Below are positions 54,853 to 64,000 of a stretch of 64,000 nucleotides of DNA, one piece after another. Numbering within the stretch: the stretch's first letter is position 1; every line of letters begins with the position of its first letter. Source of the stretch: Nereocystis luetkeana (taxonomy: Eukaryota > Sar > Phaeophyceae > Laminariales > Laminariaceae). The notes under the pieces were generated by a model that was not told the DNA's origin, did no database searches, and worked only from the letters and a program-made list of their open reading frames with translations. The stretch lies in the NCBI GenBank assembly GCA_031213475.1, contig JARUPZ010000036.1, forward strand, positions 2,418,001 to 2,482,000, read 5' to 3'. A program made the translations under genes and the position numbers.

Positions 54853-55987
54853 TAGAACTACATACTTAGATCACAACCCCTGAGCGTGCTCGGTTGGTGC
54901 ATCCCTGGCCTCTCAGAGCTCCCACTTCCAAACCGCCTCCTTTCATTACTTGCCGGACCTTTCCAGCAGTTCTTTGTTTTCTCGGCCCTTTCTTCCTTTT
55001 TTCTTCTTTCGTTTCGTGTGCGTGCGTGTTCTCCGAGCACGGCATCGCGGGAGGACCCGACACCGTCGCGGGTGTCAGCGGGTGCTGGCGGGTAGAGGGG
55101 GCGGGGCTGCAAGGAGCGCGGTCGCTGCTTTCGTGCCTAGGCGTCGCGTGTACCTCGAGACACGAGGGATGCATGAACGGGCTTTGTCTGGCTTCGATTT
55201 GTGATTGTTGATAGAGTATGTACGAGTTTTGAAGGCCGTTCGGGAGGGCAAGATAATGTTCAAGCGGTGCTTATTTTTGCGACCACGCTGAAGTTGAAAG
55301 AGGGAGGTGTGCAGTTTGAACACCAACGTTATCGAGCTGGCGAACGACGGCCACGGTGAGCACTGGGCTTCACGCGAGGCGGGCGACGGGGCTGATTGTG
55401 GCAGAGAGAGATAAAAGCTTTACCCGGACCGAATCGGTGGCGAGGTGGTCGCGAGAGGAGCGGGCGGCGTACGAGGCTGAGAGAGAAGCTCTTCTGTACG
55501 ATTTTTTCTCTTCTTCTTTTCGACCGGGTGTAAGGTGTTCCAATCAGGCAGAAAAATATTACACGAGAGGGGACAGGGATATTTTTTCCTTTCCGAGTTT
55601 TCGGTTTCATTTTCATTGTTTTTGCTGCTGTGCCGTGCTGTGCTTTCGCTTTCTTCGTACATACAGTACACAGACATAGAGCATATCGAAAGGAGAAAAT
55701 AAGTACAGACAGTAGTACCCTACCTGGGGTGTATGTACGTACGTACGACATCCGCGACGCGAAGCGTATATATGGCATCCAAGCTGACGTCGGAGCTGTT
55801 TTTTCCTGAAGCATGGTGGCAGGACACTTGGCATTATCAAGTCGCCGGTTTGCAATTACGATCCTTGAAAACACTAAACTCAATCGTGGACCCCTGTTCG
55901 CTTCGCATAATAATTTGATGTACTTTTTTCCTTCCTGAGCGAGCGTAGCGGGCGGCGTAGGCCGCCCGCGGAGCGAAGCGCCTTGTA
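54853..55987 (+). mobile_element. 1.13-kb repeat of unknown class, copy A
   Basis: Begins TAGAACTACATACTTAGATC and ends with a strong hairpin (9-bp stem GCGGGCGGC/GCCGCCCGC) then GGAGCGAAGCGCCTTGTA. No conserved frame: open frames are not kept between copies. It is followed without a gap by copy B. No terminal inverted repeats, no LTR and no A tail. Confidence 0.78.
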
Positions 55988-57128
55988 GAACTGCATACTT
56001 AGATCACAACCCCTAAGCGTGCTCGGTTGGTGCATCCCTGGCCTCTCATAGCTCCCGCTTCCAAACCGCCTCCTTTCATTACTTGCCGGACCTTTCCAGC
56101 AGTTCTTTGTTTTCTCCATTTCTCTTGGCACTCTCGGTCCTTTCTTCTTTTTTTCTTCTTTCGTTTCATGTGCGTGCGTGTACTCCGAGTACGGCACCGC
56201 GTGAGGACCCGGCACCGTCGCGGGTGTCAGCGGGTGCTGGCGGGTAGAGGGGGCGGGGCTGCAAGGAGCGCGGTCGCCGCTTTCGTGCCTAGGCGTCGCA
56301 TGTGCCTCGACACACGAGGGATGCATGAACGGGCTTTGTCTGGCTTCGATTTGTGATTGTTGATAGAGTATGTACGAGTTATGAAGGTCATTCGGGATGG
56401 CAAGTTAATGTTCAAGCGGTGCTTATTTTTGCGACCACGCTGAAGTTGAAAGAAGGAGGTGTGCAGTTTGAACACCAACGTTATCGAGCTGGCGAACGGA
56501 GGCCACGGTGAGCACCGGACTTCACGCGAGGCGGGCGACGGGGCTGATTGTGGCAGAGAGTGATAAAAGCTTTACCCGGACCGAATCGGTGGCGAGTGCC
56601 GCGAGAGGGGCGGGCGGCGTACGAGGCTGAAAGAGAAGCTCTTCTGTGCGATTTTCTTTTCTTCTTTTCGACCGGGTGTAAGGTGTTCCAATCAGGCAGA
56701 AAAGTATTGCACGAGAGGGAATGGGGATGTTTTTTGTTTCCGAATTTTCGGTTTCATTTTCATTGTTTTTTCTGCTGTGCCGTGCTGTGCTTTCGCTTTC
56801 TTCGTACATACGAGTACCGACATAGAGCATATCAAAATGAGAAAACAAGTACAGCAGTAGTACCCTACCTGGGGTATGTACATACCTACGACATCCGCGA
56901 CGCCAATCGTATGATGTGGCGTCCGAGCTGACGTCGGAGCTGTTTTTTCCTGAAGCATGGCGGTGGGACTCTTGGCATTATCAAGTCGCCGGTTTGCAAT
57001 TACGATCCTTGATAATACCTAAATGCAATCGTGGGCCTCTGTACGCTTCGCATAATTTGATGTGCTTTTTTCTTCCTGAGCGAGCGTAGCGGGCGGCGTA
57101 GGCCGCCCGCGGAGCGAAGCGCCTTGTA
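55986..57128 (+). mobile_element. 1.13-kb repeat, copy B, in tandem with A
   Basis: About 90% like copy A by eye, with small indels (extra TCCATTTCTCTTGGCAC near 56118). It ends with the same hairpin and CCTTGTA at 57128. The A/B junction shares one TGTAGAACT. Confidence 0.78.
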
Positions 57129-57185
57129 AAAGCTTACCAGGTACTAGGTATTATTTACTCTGTTGTAAACGTGATAGACTTGATC

Positions 57186-57440
57186 TTATCTCATTTTCTC
57201 TCCGAGGTTCGACCTCTCGGCCTTGCCGATGCTACCGCTTTCTCCCGACTCCCTCGCTTTGCGGGCCATCATCGGCCTGAACGACCACCTCGGTCCTGCC
57301 TTACTCGTATACTGCCTTCCTTTGCCCCTCTCTCTTCGACGGACGACTGCACGCGCCTTCTCGGGGTATCGCACCGTTTTTGGTACCAGATCGTTGTATA
57401 TTATCCCGGTGATTGTTGTGTTGGTGTTCTAGAACTCGGC
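57186..57440 (+). repeat. Direct repeat flanking the 1.13-kb array, right copy
   Basis: Same order of phrases as 54286-54480, with a ~38-bp extra segment (CGGGCCATCATCGGCCTGAA). The 301-codon frame starting in it at 57171 is discounted. Confidence 0.65.
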
Positions 57441-57734
57441 ACGTCTTCTATTTTCGCCGGTGAAAAATATCTTGGGACTGAGACTGAGAGTACTACCCAT
57501 GTCATCAGGAGTGGTACGAGTACTTTGCGGTTGTTCTGTATTGCCGATCGATATCATGTATCAGGTATCCGGCAGGTGCTCGATACCGCTCATTATCTCG
57601 ATTGCTGCCTGCTGTTCTCAGGATTGAGTGCGATCATGCGCGTACAGCAGTACGCGTCCTGTTCTCGCAGTAATTTATGCGTATACAGCAAGTTGCTGTC
57701 TGCTGCGATGCTGCACATACCGCTGTTGTTGTGC

Positions 57735-57890
57735 TGCTGTTGTTGTTGTGCTGCTGCTGGTGTTGCGGCTGGGTCTCCACAGCAGCGGCAGCAGCAGCAG
57801 CAGCAGCAGCTGCTGCAGCAACCGACCGCAGTAGCAGCGATGCCTGCTACTACTCCTGCTGCTGCTGTTGCTGCTATTTTTTATGTTGTG
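57735..57890. repeat. CTG/CAG-rich microsatellite cluster
   Basis: TGCTGTTGTTGTTGTGCTGC followed by (CAG)n and (CTG)n stretches. No gene call is made across it. Confidence 0.8.
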
Positions 57891-59094
57891 CTGCAGCTGC
57901 TATCGCTTTCGTATGCGGGAGAGGTCGTCTCCTCTGCACAAGCGCCATTGGGAGTAGGTGTACAGCTCGCCTTAGAAAGGGGTGATCTAGGCGTGGGTAT
58001 TGGGTACTTGGCAACTGGGCAGCAAAAGGCAGCAATACGACGTACTACTGTATACTATCATCGTGAACAAAATTAAAGCAATCTCAGTCCCATGAGAAAC
58101 CTCTCTTAACTGAGCTGATTTCTGCCCCCGACAGCAGCAACTGAGCTCCAAATTATCGATGATCTCCTGGCCCATAACATATATAGACGGTTGTGATTTC
58201 CGGGCTTCAGAGTACAGGGCTGAAAAAGACAGAAATACTAACGTCCCAAACAAATAAATGCTATAAAAGTTAGTCTATAATTCGAGTGAGACAGATACGA
58301 AAACTGAGAACTGCCCCTCGGCAGTGCCTTTCCCTGAACCACTTGGCAGTGCCCTGATCCTGTTCGTAGCAAGATCGAACATGCGAATTGTACATTTATG
58401 TCAACTTCCTTAAAAGTAATCACACGACTTGGCACTGGGGAATATTTCCTATCCGGAGCATGGGTGCCGGTAGGCACCCATGCGGAGCCCTTGTATTATA
58501 TATATATGTATACAAGGGGGGGGTTGCCGCCATGGCTGAACGCGTACCGGTATGCAACTCGAGGCTGTTCGTGCGACAGTACTGCAAAGGGGTGCATTGC
58601 AATAAACAACTTCGAGTGAAATGAAAAAAAAACGCTGGAAACACAGGAAAAACGACCATGGCCATCCGCCATCCGGCACAACAACACATAACTCGTTCTT
58701 TCAAGTGTAACGTACGAGACGCTCGGTGTCCGTACTGTATACTTGGCGTGCAGGTAGCCACGAAACAGATAGGTGAGCAGCAGTCGATCGAGCTAGTCGA
58801 CAGTGCGAAGCGCCGGCCATTACGTTGGTGCAGCAAACTCAGCAGCAGCAAGCAGCAGTAGCATAGCGTGCAGGTACGTAGTGTACGAAAGTTACGCTGG
58901 CACGAGACCTCCGCCGAGACGCCAAACAAATGTCGATTACGAGACGGTACTCTTACAGCTACCGAAGCAGATGGATCCATCTTTCAACTTCAAGATGCGA
59001 GACACATCCCCGAGAATGGGCGACTTGCATAATTACCATTCCCAAGGTCGGATAGTAGCAAAAACATATCGCAGATATAGCAAGAGCAGCAGCA
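57891..59094. other. Intergenic DNA with one strong hairpin
   Basis: 58459-58484 is a perfect inverted repeat (GCATGGGTGCC/GGCACCCATGC around GGTA). No gene. Long minus-strand frame 58420-58980 is not recognised. Confidence 0.4.
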
Positions 59095-59364
59095 GAACAG
59101 CACAGTAGTAGCGCATGCATAGCAGCAGCACCAAAGCAGCCGCGGAACAGCGGCAGGACCAGCCGTAATAGCACACTATGCACGCCCGAGGCTGCCCCTG
59201 GCACATCAGTCGAGGAAGGGGAGCCCGGTGGTGCACGAGGAGGAAAGGCATAATACAGTAACCCGGGCCGACCTACTCCTCCATAAGGCGGACTGCGTGA
59301 GCAGCAGCAGCAGCAGCAGCAGCAACAGCAGAACAACACAGCAGCAGCACGAAGCAGCAGCAGC

Positions 59365-59410
<46 letters not shown>

Positions 59411-59660
59411 AGTAGCGGCAGTAACAGCAGCAGTACAGCACATCACGCACGCCCGAGGCCGCTCTCGGCACAGCAGTTGAGGCAGGGAAGCATCGTGGGG
59501 CACGACGAGGGAAGGTATAACGGCGTCACCGATGGAGTTACTTTGTACTGGGTGAATCTCGTCCCTACTAAGCCAAGTCGCGGGTTCGATTCTCACCGAG
59601 TGCGTACTCCATTCGTCTCTACAGCAGTGCAGTGGGCACGACGATGAAAGGCATAATCAT
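59095..59660. repeat. CAG-rich tandem units, ~265-bp period
   Basis: Each unit is a CAG array followed by CACGCCCGAGGCYGC and GCACGACGAGG-AAAGG-ATAA; units at about 59095-59255, 59294-59520 and a stub at 59620-59660. A further scrap is at 60760-60780. 59583-59600 matches a pol III B box (GGGTTCGATTCTC) but has no A box. Confidence 0.6.
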
Positions 59661-60346
59661 ATCCTCGGGGGTCAGCAACAAAACGTTTGAACGGTGAGCA
59701 TAACGCGCACACACATGCATACATATACTCGTTCATACCTTCTTTTTTTCTTGGCAGTTACATAAGGATACAAAACGCCTTCACAACACAACCAAAACAC
59801 TCCACAATGTGTATGACACTGTCTGCCATGCTGTGTTTTCAAATTGTTTTCGTAGACACCGTTTGTACTTTCATTATCGTACCGCTCCTTCCGTAGGCTC
59901 ATGAGATTCGGTCGACACCAAAGATCCCGTCCTCCCTGCCTCACGGAGTCTGGTCGCCCGGCGTGCACAGCAGCCGAAGAGGCTCGGGACACTCGTTTCA
60001 CGGCCATATGCTGTAGCTCACGAATCTCAATGTAGTTGTGCGCAGAACTCTTGCTTTTACACGTAAAATAGCCCGAATCGGAATTTCGACATTCGTTTCT
60101 GGAACACCCAACTCTCGACGCACAAGCAACGGCGAAGCATGACTCCCGCCACTCCAGCCCATATTCCCCAAATTCTTGCCGTCATGAGCTGTCAAACTCC
60201 GCGGAGAAATCGGCTTCCCCCGTTGCTGCCAAAGTGGAAGAGGTCTAGTCTGGCTGCTAGGATCGAAAACATAATATTTTTACCCTCCGGAGCGAATTTC
60301 AAATGCCGGTTGACGGCATATTTGCCCCTTGATAGGCAGCCGTCAA
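59661..60346. other. Non-repetitive DNA, nothing recognised
   Basis: Minus-strand frames at 59672-60007 and 59998-60195 overlap and look weakly protein-like, but no family or clean splice model emerged. Confidence 0.25.
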
Positions 60347-60735
60347 GGACATCCCAAAGATCAAAACTGTTATATTTATATTTCAAAAGAAGGCCTGACT
60401 GGTCAAAGGTAGGCCTGACGGGGCGAAGGTAGGCCGTCAACCAAAATCTTTGGCGACGAGGCTGTCATAAGTCACGTTTGGCCTACTAAACTAGTCCAAC
60501 TCACAGCTGACGTTCTAATTTTTTTAAAACCGTAAGAAACGAGCACCGCACATCCGGCCACACCTGTCAAGGACATCCCAATGGTGAGAACTATTAGAGT
60601 TTAGAAGAGGGTTTGATGGGCCAAACGTAGGCCTGGCGGAGCAAAGGTAGGCCGTTAACCAAATTCTTCGGCGACGAGACTGTCATAAATCAAGTATCGA
60701 CCACTCGAGTGGCCCCACTCACAGCCGACGCACCC
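60347..60735. repeat. Two-copy diverged direct repeat, ~230-bp period
   Basis: GTCAAGGACATCCCAA, AGGTAGGCCGTCAACC/AGGTAGGCCGTTAACC, GGCGACGAG-CTGTCATAA and CTCACAGC-GACG recur in order. Confidence 0.65.
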
Positions 60736-61198
60736 ACACCCGGCCAGCCGGCAGCCAGGGCACGGCGCAAGCACGCCCGAGGCCGCCCCCGACACAGTCG
60801 GGGTCGGGGATCACGATGAGACAGTTTCGTCCCGTGGTGTGAACTTCATCTCGCGCTAGCACGAACAACGCAAAAATAAATCGTCCAAGAAACGCTGAGG
60901 AGCGCTGAGAGCACAGGGCCAACAATATCGTACTTATACTAATTTGTACCAAATTGCTGTTTTTTCCGGAATAGTTCACTTTTCTCGTTTGGCCGCGGGT
61001 CTTTTCTCGTGCTTCCTGTTCCGGGGCCCGCAGGGTGGCGACGTGGACAGCACTTCAGGGGATGGAGTCCCACTCCCGGAAAGCCACCCAGAGGCAAGGA
61101 AACCTACCCGGATCTTCGTATTTTTAGCTGCAAAGATTTTGTTTTCTCGCTTCTTGCTGCAACTGCAACAACAACACACAGTGTTGCTCGAGTTCGTG

Positions 61199-61620
61199 CT
61201 GCAGCACGCGGCAGTAAAACAACAGCAAAAGCAGGCGCACGAGTGCTGCTCCAGTCGAGTGTTGCTCGAGTGCCGCTGGGTGCTACTGCTGCTGCTGCTG
61301 CTGCTGCTGCTGAGTGCTCGTACGCCCGCGATTGCTTGGCCACGCCGTGCTGGTGTTTGTTTCGTGCTCGTTGCGGTTGAGCAATCAAGTGATCGGTCCC
61401 GTGTCCTTTTTTTTTGCGGTGCAATAGGCCATGCTTGGAAACCTACTTATCATGCTCGTGCGCTCGAGTGCTGCTCGAGCAGTACGCAGCAGTACAAAAA
61501 CAGCAACAACAGGCGTACGAGTGCTGCTCGAATCGAGTGTTGCTCGAGTGCTGCTGGGTGTTGCTGTTGCTGCTGCTGCTGAGTGCTCGTGTGCTCGTGA
61601 CTGCTTGGCCACAAGAATGA
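61199..61620 (+). repeat. Two copies of a CTG-rich repeat unit
   Basis: GCAGCAGTA-AAACAGCAA, GAGTGCTGCTC-AGTCGAGTG, TTGCTCGAGTGCYGCTGGGT and a (CTG)n run ending GAGTGCTCGT; copies at 61199-61345 and 61480-61615. A third, interrupted copy spans 61740-62160. Confidence 0.7.
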
Positions 61621-61779
61621 GAACACGCTCTACCCACCACGTACATACCTGGTAGTTTTTTTTTAGTATTTTGGTGCGATTCATCATTCTATATCGGATA
61701 TTTGTACCACGTATTGCATTTCCTGTAATAATACTGTCCAGCTCATCATGCTCGAGCAGTACGCAGCAGTAAACCAACA

Positions 61780-62067
61780 TGTGGTCGTCAGGGGACATCC
61801 GGGGGACAGCAGTATTATGGTACGCCTCGGATGACCTAGCTCAGTTCGAGGTCAGCATATAGCTGTACCACTCGAGCGAGTCAGCCACCCTAGTCGACGC
61901 AAAGTAAGAGATGCATAAGTTTATTAGAAGACCACACTGAGACAAGAGAGAAACACTGCTGTTGGCAAAGTTTCCCAGCAACAAGGACGCAACATCCGTT
62001 ACACCCCAGGATCCATATAACTATAGGAAACCCGGGGATGTCCCCCGGATGTCCCCTGACGACCACA
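61780..62067. mobile_element. 288-bp TIR element inserted in the third CTG-rich unit
   Basis: 29-bp near-perfect inverted termini (TGTGGTCGTCAGGGGACATC onward to GGGGGACA). It is flanked by AACA at 61776-61779 and AACA at 62068-62071. Intact units at 61199 and 61480 show the uninterrupted sequence. No ORF. Confidence 0.78.
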
Positions 62068-62160
62068 AACAGCAACAACAGGCGTACGAGTACTGCTCGA
62101 GGAGAGGGTTGCTCGAGTGCCGCTGGGTGCTAGTGCTGCTGCTGCTGGTGCTCACCAGTT

Positions 62161-62564
62161 AATCACGGCACATGTACGTTCGATTAATATGTGTGTGTGT
62201 AGTTCATGCAGATCGTGCAGACTCCACCCAGTAAAGGTGTTCAGATCATCAAGGATCGCATCTATCGATGATACACATCCCACCCAGGCGATAAATACCT
62301 GGATGATATCAACCCCGTCAATTTCCTGAGTGCTACGCTTTCCTTTGAGCAATACAGTAGTCCATGTCTCCTACCAGGTAAACGCCAAGTCATGCGAGAG
62401 CATCGAAGACTAGACTACTACTCTTCGCTATTAGCAATGAAACAGTACCCCATGACTCAGTTCACTCCCAGATCATTTACATGCGTCTCCCTTTTCAACT
62501 TGCGACACCCCCCGCATTTCATGCCACCCACATTCCGAAGGGGAACCTTGGTATCTATAGTATA
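62161..62564. other. Intergenic DNA, nothing recognised
   Basis: Short frames only. Confidence 0.35.
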
Positions 62565-63691
62565 TACAAGGCGCTTCGCTCCGCGGGCGGCCTACGCCGC
62601 CCGCTACGCTCGCTCTGGAAGGAAAACAGTACATCAAATTATGCGAAGCGAACAGAGGTCCACGATTGAGTTCAGTGTTTTCAAGGATCGTAATTGCAAA
62701 CCGGCGACTTGATAATGCCAAGAGTCCCGCCGCCATGCTGCAGGAAAAAACAGCTCCGACGTCAGCTTGGATGCCACATATACGCTTCGCGTCGCGGATG
62801 TCGTACGTACGTACATACACCCCAGGTAGTGTACTACTGTCTGTACATATTTTCTTCTTCCGATATGCTCTATGTCTGTACTGTATGCACGAAGAAAGCG
62901 AAAGCACAGCACGGCACAGCAGCAAAAACCATGAAAATGAAACCGAAAACTCGGAAAGGAAACAAAATCCCTGTCCCCTCTCGTGTAATATTTTTCTGCC
63001 TGATTGGAACACCTTGCACCCGGTCGAAAAGAAGAGAAAAAAAATCGCACAGAAGAGCTTCTCTCTCAGCCTCGTACGCCGCCCGCCCCTCTCGCGACCA
63101 CCTCGCTACCGATTCGGTCCGGGTAAAGCTTTTATCACTCTCTGCCACAATCAGCCCCGTCGCCCGCCCCGCGTGAAGCCCGGTGCTCACCGTGGCCGTC
63201 GTTCGCCAGCTCGATAACGTTGGTGTTCAAACTGCACACCTCCGTCTTTCAACTTCAGCGTGGTCGCAAACATAAGCACCGCTTGAATATCATCTTGCCA
63301 TCCCGAACGACCTTTATAAACTCGTACATACTCTATCAACAATCATAAATCGAAGCCAGACAAAGCCCGTTCATGCATCCCTCGTGTCTCGAGGCACACG
63401 CGACGCCTAGGCACGAAAGCGGCGACCGCGCTCCTTGCAACCCCCCCTCTACCCGCCAGCACCCGCTGGCACCCGCGACGGTTCCGGGTCCTCCCGCGAT
63501 GCCGTGCTCGGAGAACACGCACGCACACGAAACGAAAGAAGAAAAAAGGAAGAAATGGTCGAGAAAACAAAGAACTGCTGGAAAGGTCCGGCAAGTAATG
63601 AAAGGAGGCGGTTTGGAAGTGGGAGCTCTGAGAGGCCAGGGATGCACCAACCGAGCACGCTCAGGGGTTGTGATCCAAGTATGTAGTTCTA
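62565..63691 (-). mobile_element. 1.13-kb repeat, copy C, inverted
   Basis: Full-length reverse complement of copy A. The hairpin end is at 62565 (TACAAGGCGCTTCGCTCC) and the far end ATGTAGTTCTA at 63691. Similarity to A looks higher than A to B. The flanks are TATA-rich on both sides. Confidence 0.8.
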
Positions 63692-64000
63692 TTCTATATA
63701 CACTTTTCATCCCGGGAAAGTCGTAAAGGGTACGGAGGCCTATTTGATAGGTATAATATCGTCTACTCGACGGTATACGTAGCTTCTTTTTTGTCTGGAG
63801 TTTTGCAATGTAATTTCGTGTTCAAATCAAACAGTCTTATGGAGATATAGACAGGACCAGAAGGTGACTGGTGGAACTGATATTTAATGATTTGTCGGAT
63901 TGGCGAATGAAGAGTACGTGGTGGGTGCGCATCTTGAGCAGGGGTGTTCCGCAGATGCTGCGGTGTTGGTGGATACTGATATTATCGGGTCTTGCTGGAA
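63692..64000. other. Window end, possible exon
   Basis: A plus-strand frame open to the window edge reads GLANEEYVVGAHLEQGCSAD (63890-63950). It looks protein-like but cannot be judged without the next sequence. Confidence 0.2.

Noticed and set aside
54894-55211. Recurring 105-codon frame in the 1.13-kb repeats
   Set aside because: Not conserved between copies A, B and C (lengths and frames change), so not a shared protein.
57171-58076. 301-codon plus-strand frame, the longest in the window
   Set aside because: It starts in a dispersed repeat (57186-57440), crosses CTG/CAG microsatellites giving poly-Cys and poly-Gln, and has no recognisable domain.
59520-59610. Possible tRNA gene at the GGGTTCGATTCTC B box
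   Set aside because: No A box at the right distance and no cloverleaf; at most a tRNA-derived scrap.
1-64000. CRISPR arrays, bacterial operons, integrated phage or viral genes
   Set aside because: No spaced identical repeats of CRISPR type, no operon-like gene packing, and no viral structural or replication proteins were recognised.

Overview
The window is nuclear DNA of a repeat-rich eukaryote, most likely a stramenopile and plausibly a brown alga. The evidence is two intron-bearing, algal-type NRT2 nitrate transporter genes, spliced genes with GT/AG introns, interstitial TTAGGG-type telomere-like repeats, and LINE, copia, SINE and MITE debris filling more than 80% of the sequence. The species cannot be named from the sequence alone. 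No bacterial genes, rRNA genes or intact tRNA genes were seen, and no viral genes were recognised.

Four host genes can be supported. (1) At 79-1017 on the minus strand is a spliced gene of unknown function with a Gly-Arg-Gly-rich C-terminal tail. It is divergent to (2), NRT2 copy 1, at about 1631-4706 on the plus strand. (3) NRT2 copy 2 lies at 34713-41311 on the plus strand, with coding exons of exactly the same lengths and phases as copy 1 but much larger, repeat-filled introns. (4) At 48704-53101 on the minus strand are the last three exons of a PARP-type ADP-ribosyltransferase gene. These exons become visible only by joining short pieces across introns of 0.7 and 3.3 kb. Upstream PARP exons were not found.

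Layout: 0-4.7 kb holds the two divergent host genes. 4.7-13 kb holds small TIR elements, tRNA-derived repeats, minisatellites and a long fold-back element. 13-17.5 kb holds a decayed LINE reverse transcriptase interrupted by a MITE and framed by inverted repeats. 17.5-21.2 kb is a decayed copia retrotransposon (minus strand) carrying a nested MITE. 21.3-25.6 kb is a second LINE fragment with its 3' UTR and inverted copies of the same 3' UTR. 26-32.5 kb holds SINEs, two MITE families and more LINE tails. 33-41.3 kb is NRT2 copy 2 and its poly(C)-associated repeats. 41.3-48.7 kb is mostly featureless sequence with MITEs and minisatellites. 48.7-53.1 kb is the PARP gene. 53.3-63.7 kb is dominated by a 1.13-kb repeat of unknown class (two tandem copies plus one inverted) and CAG-rich repeats.

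Functionally, only the two NRT2 genes form a related set: a tandem paralogue pair for high-affinity nitrate uptake, separated by about 30 kb of transposon-derived DNA. The most interesting material is the dense, partly datable nesting of small non-autonomous elements, several with target-site duplications and reconstructable empty sites.
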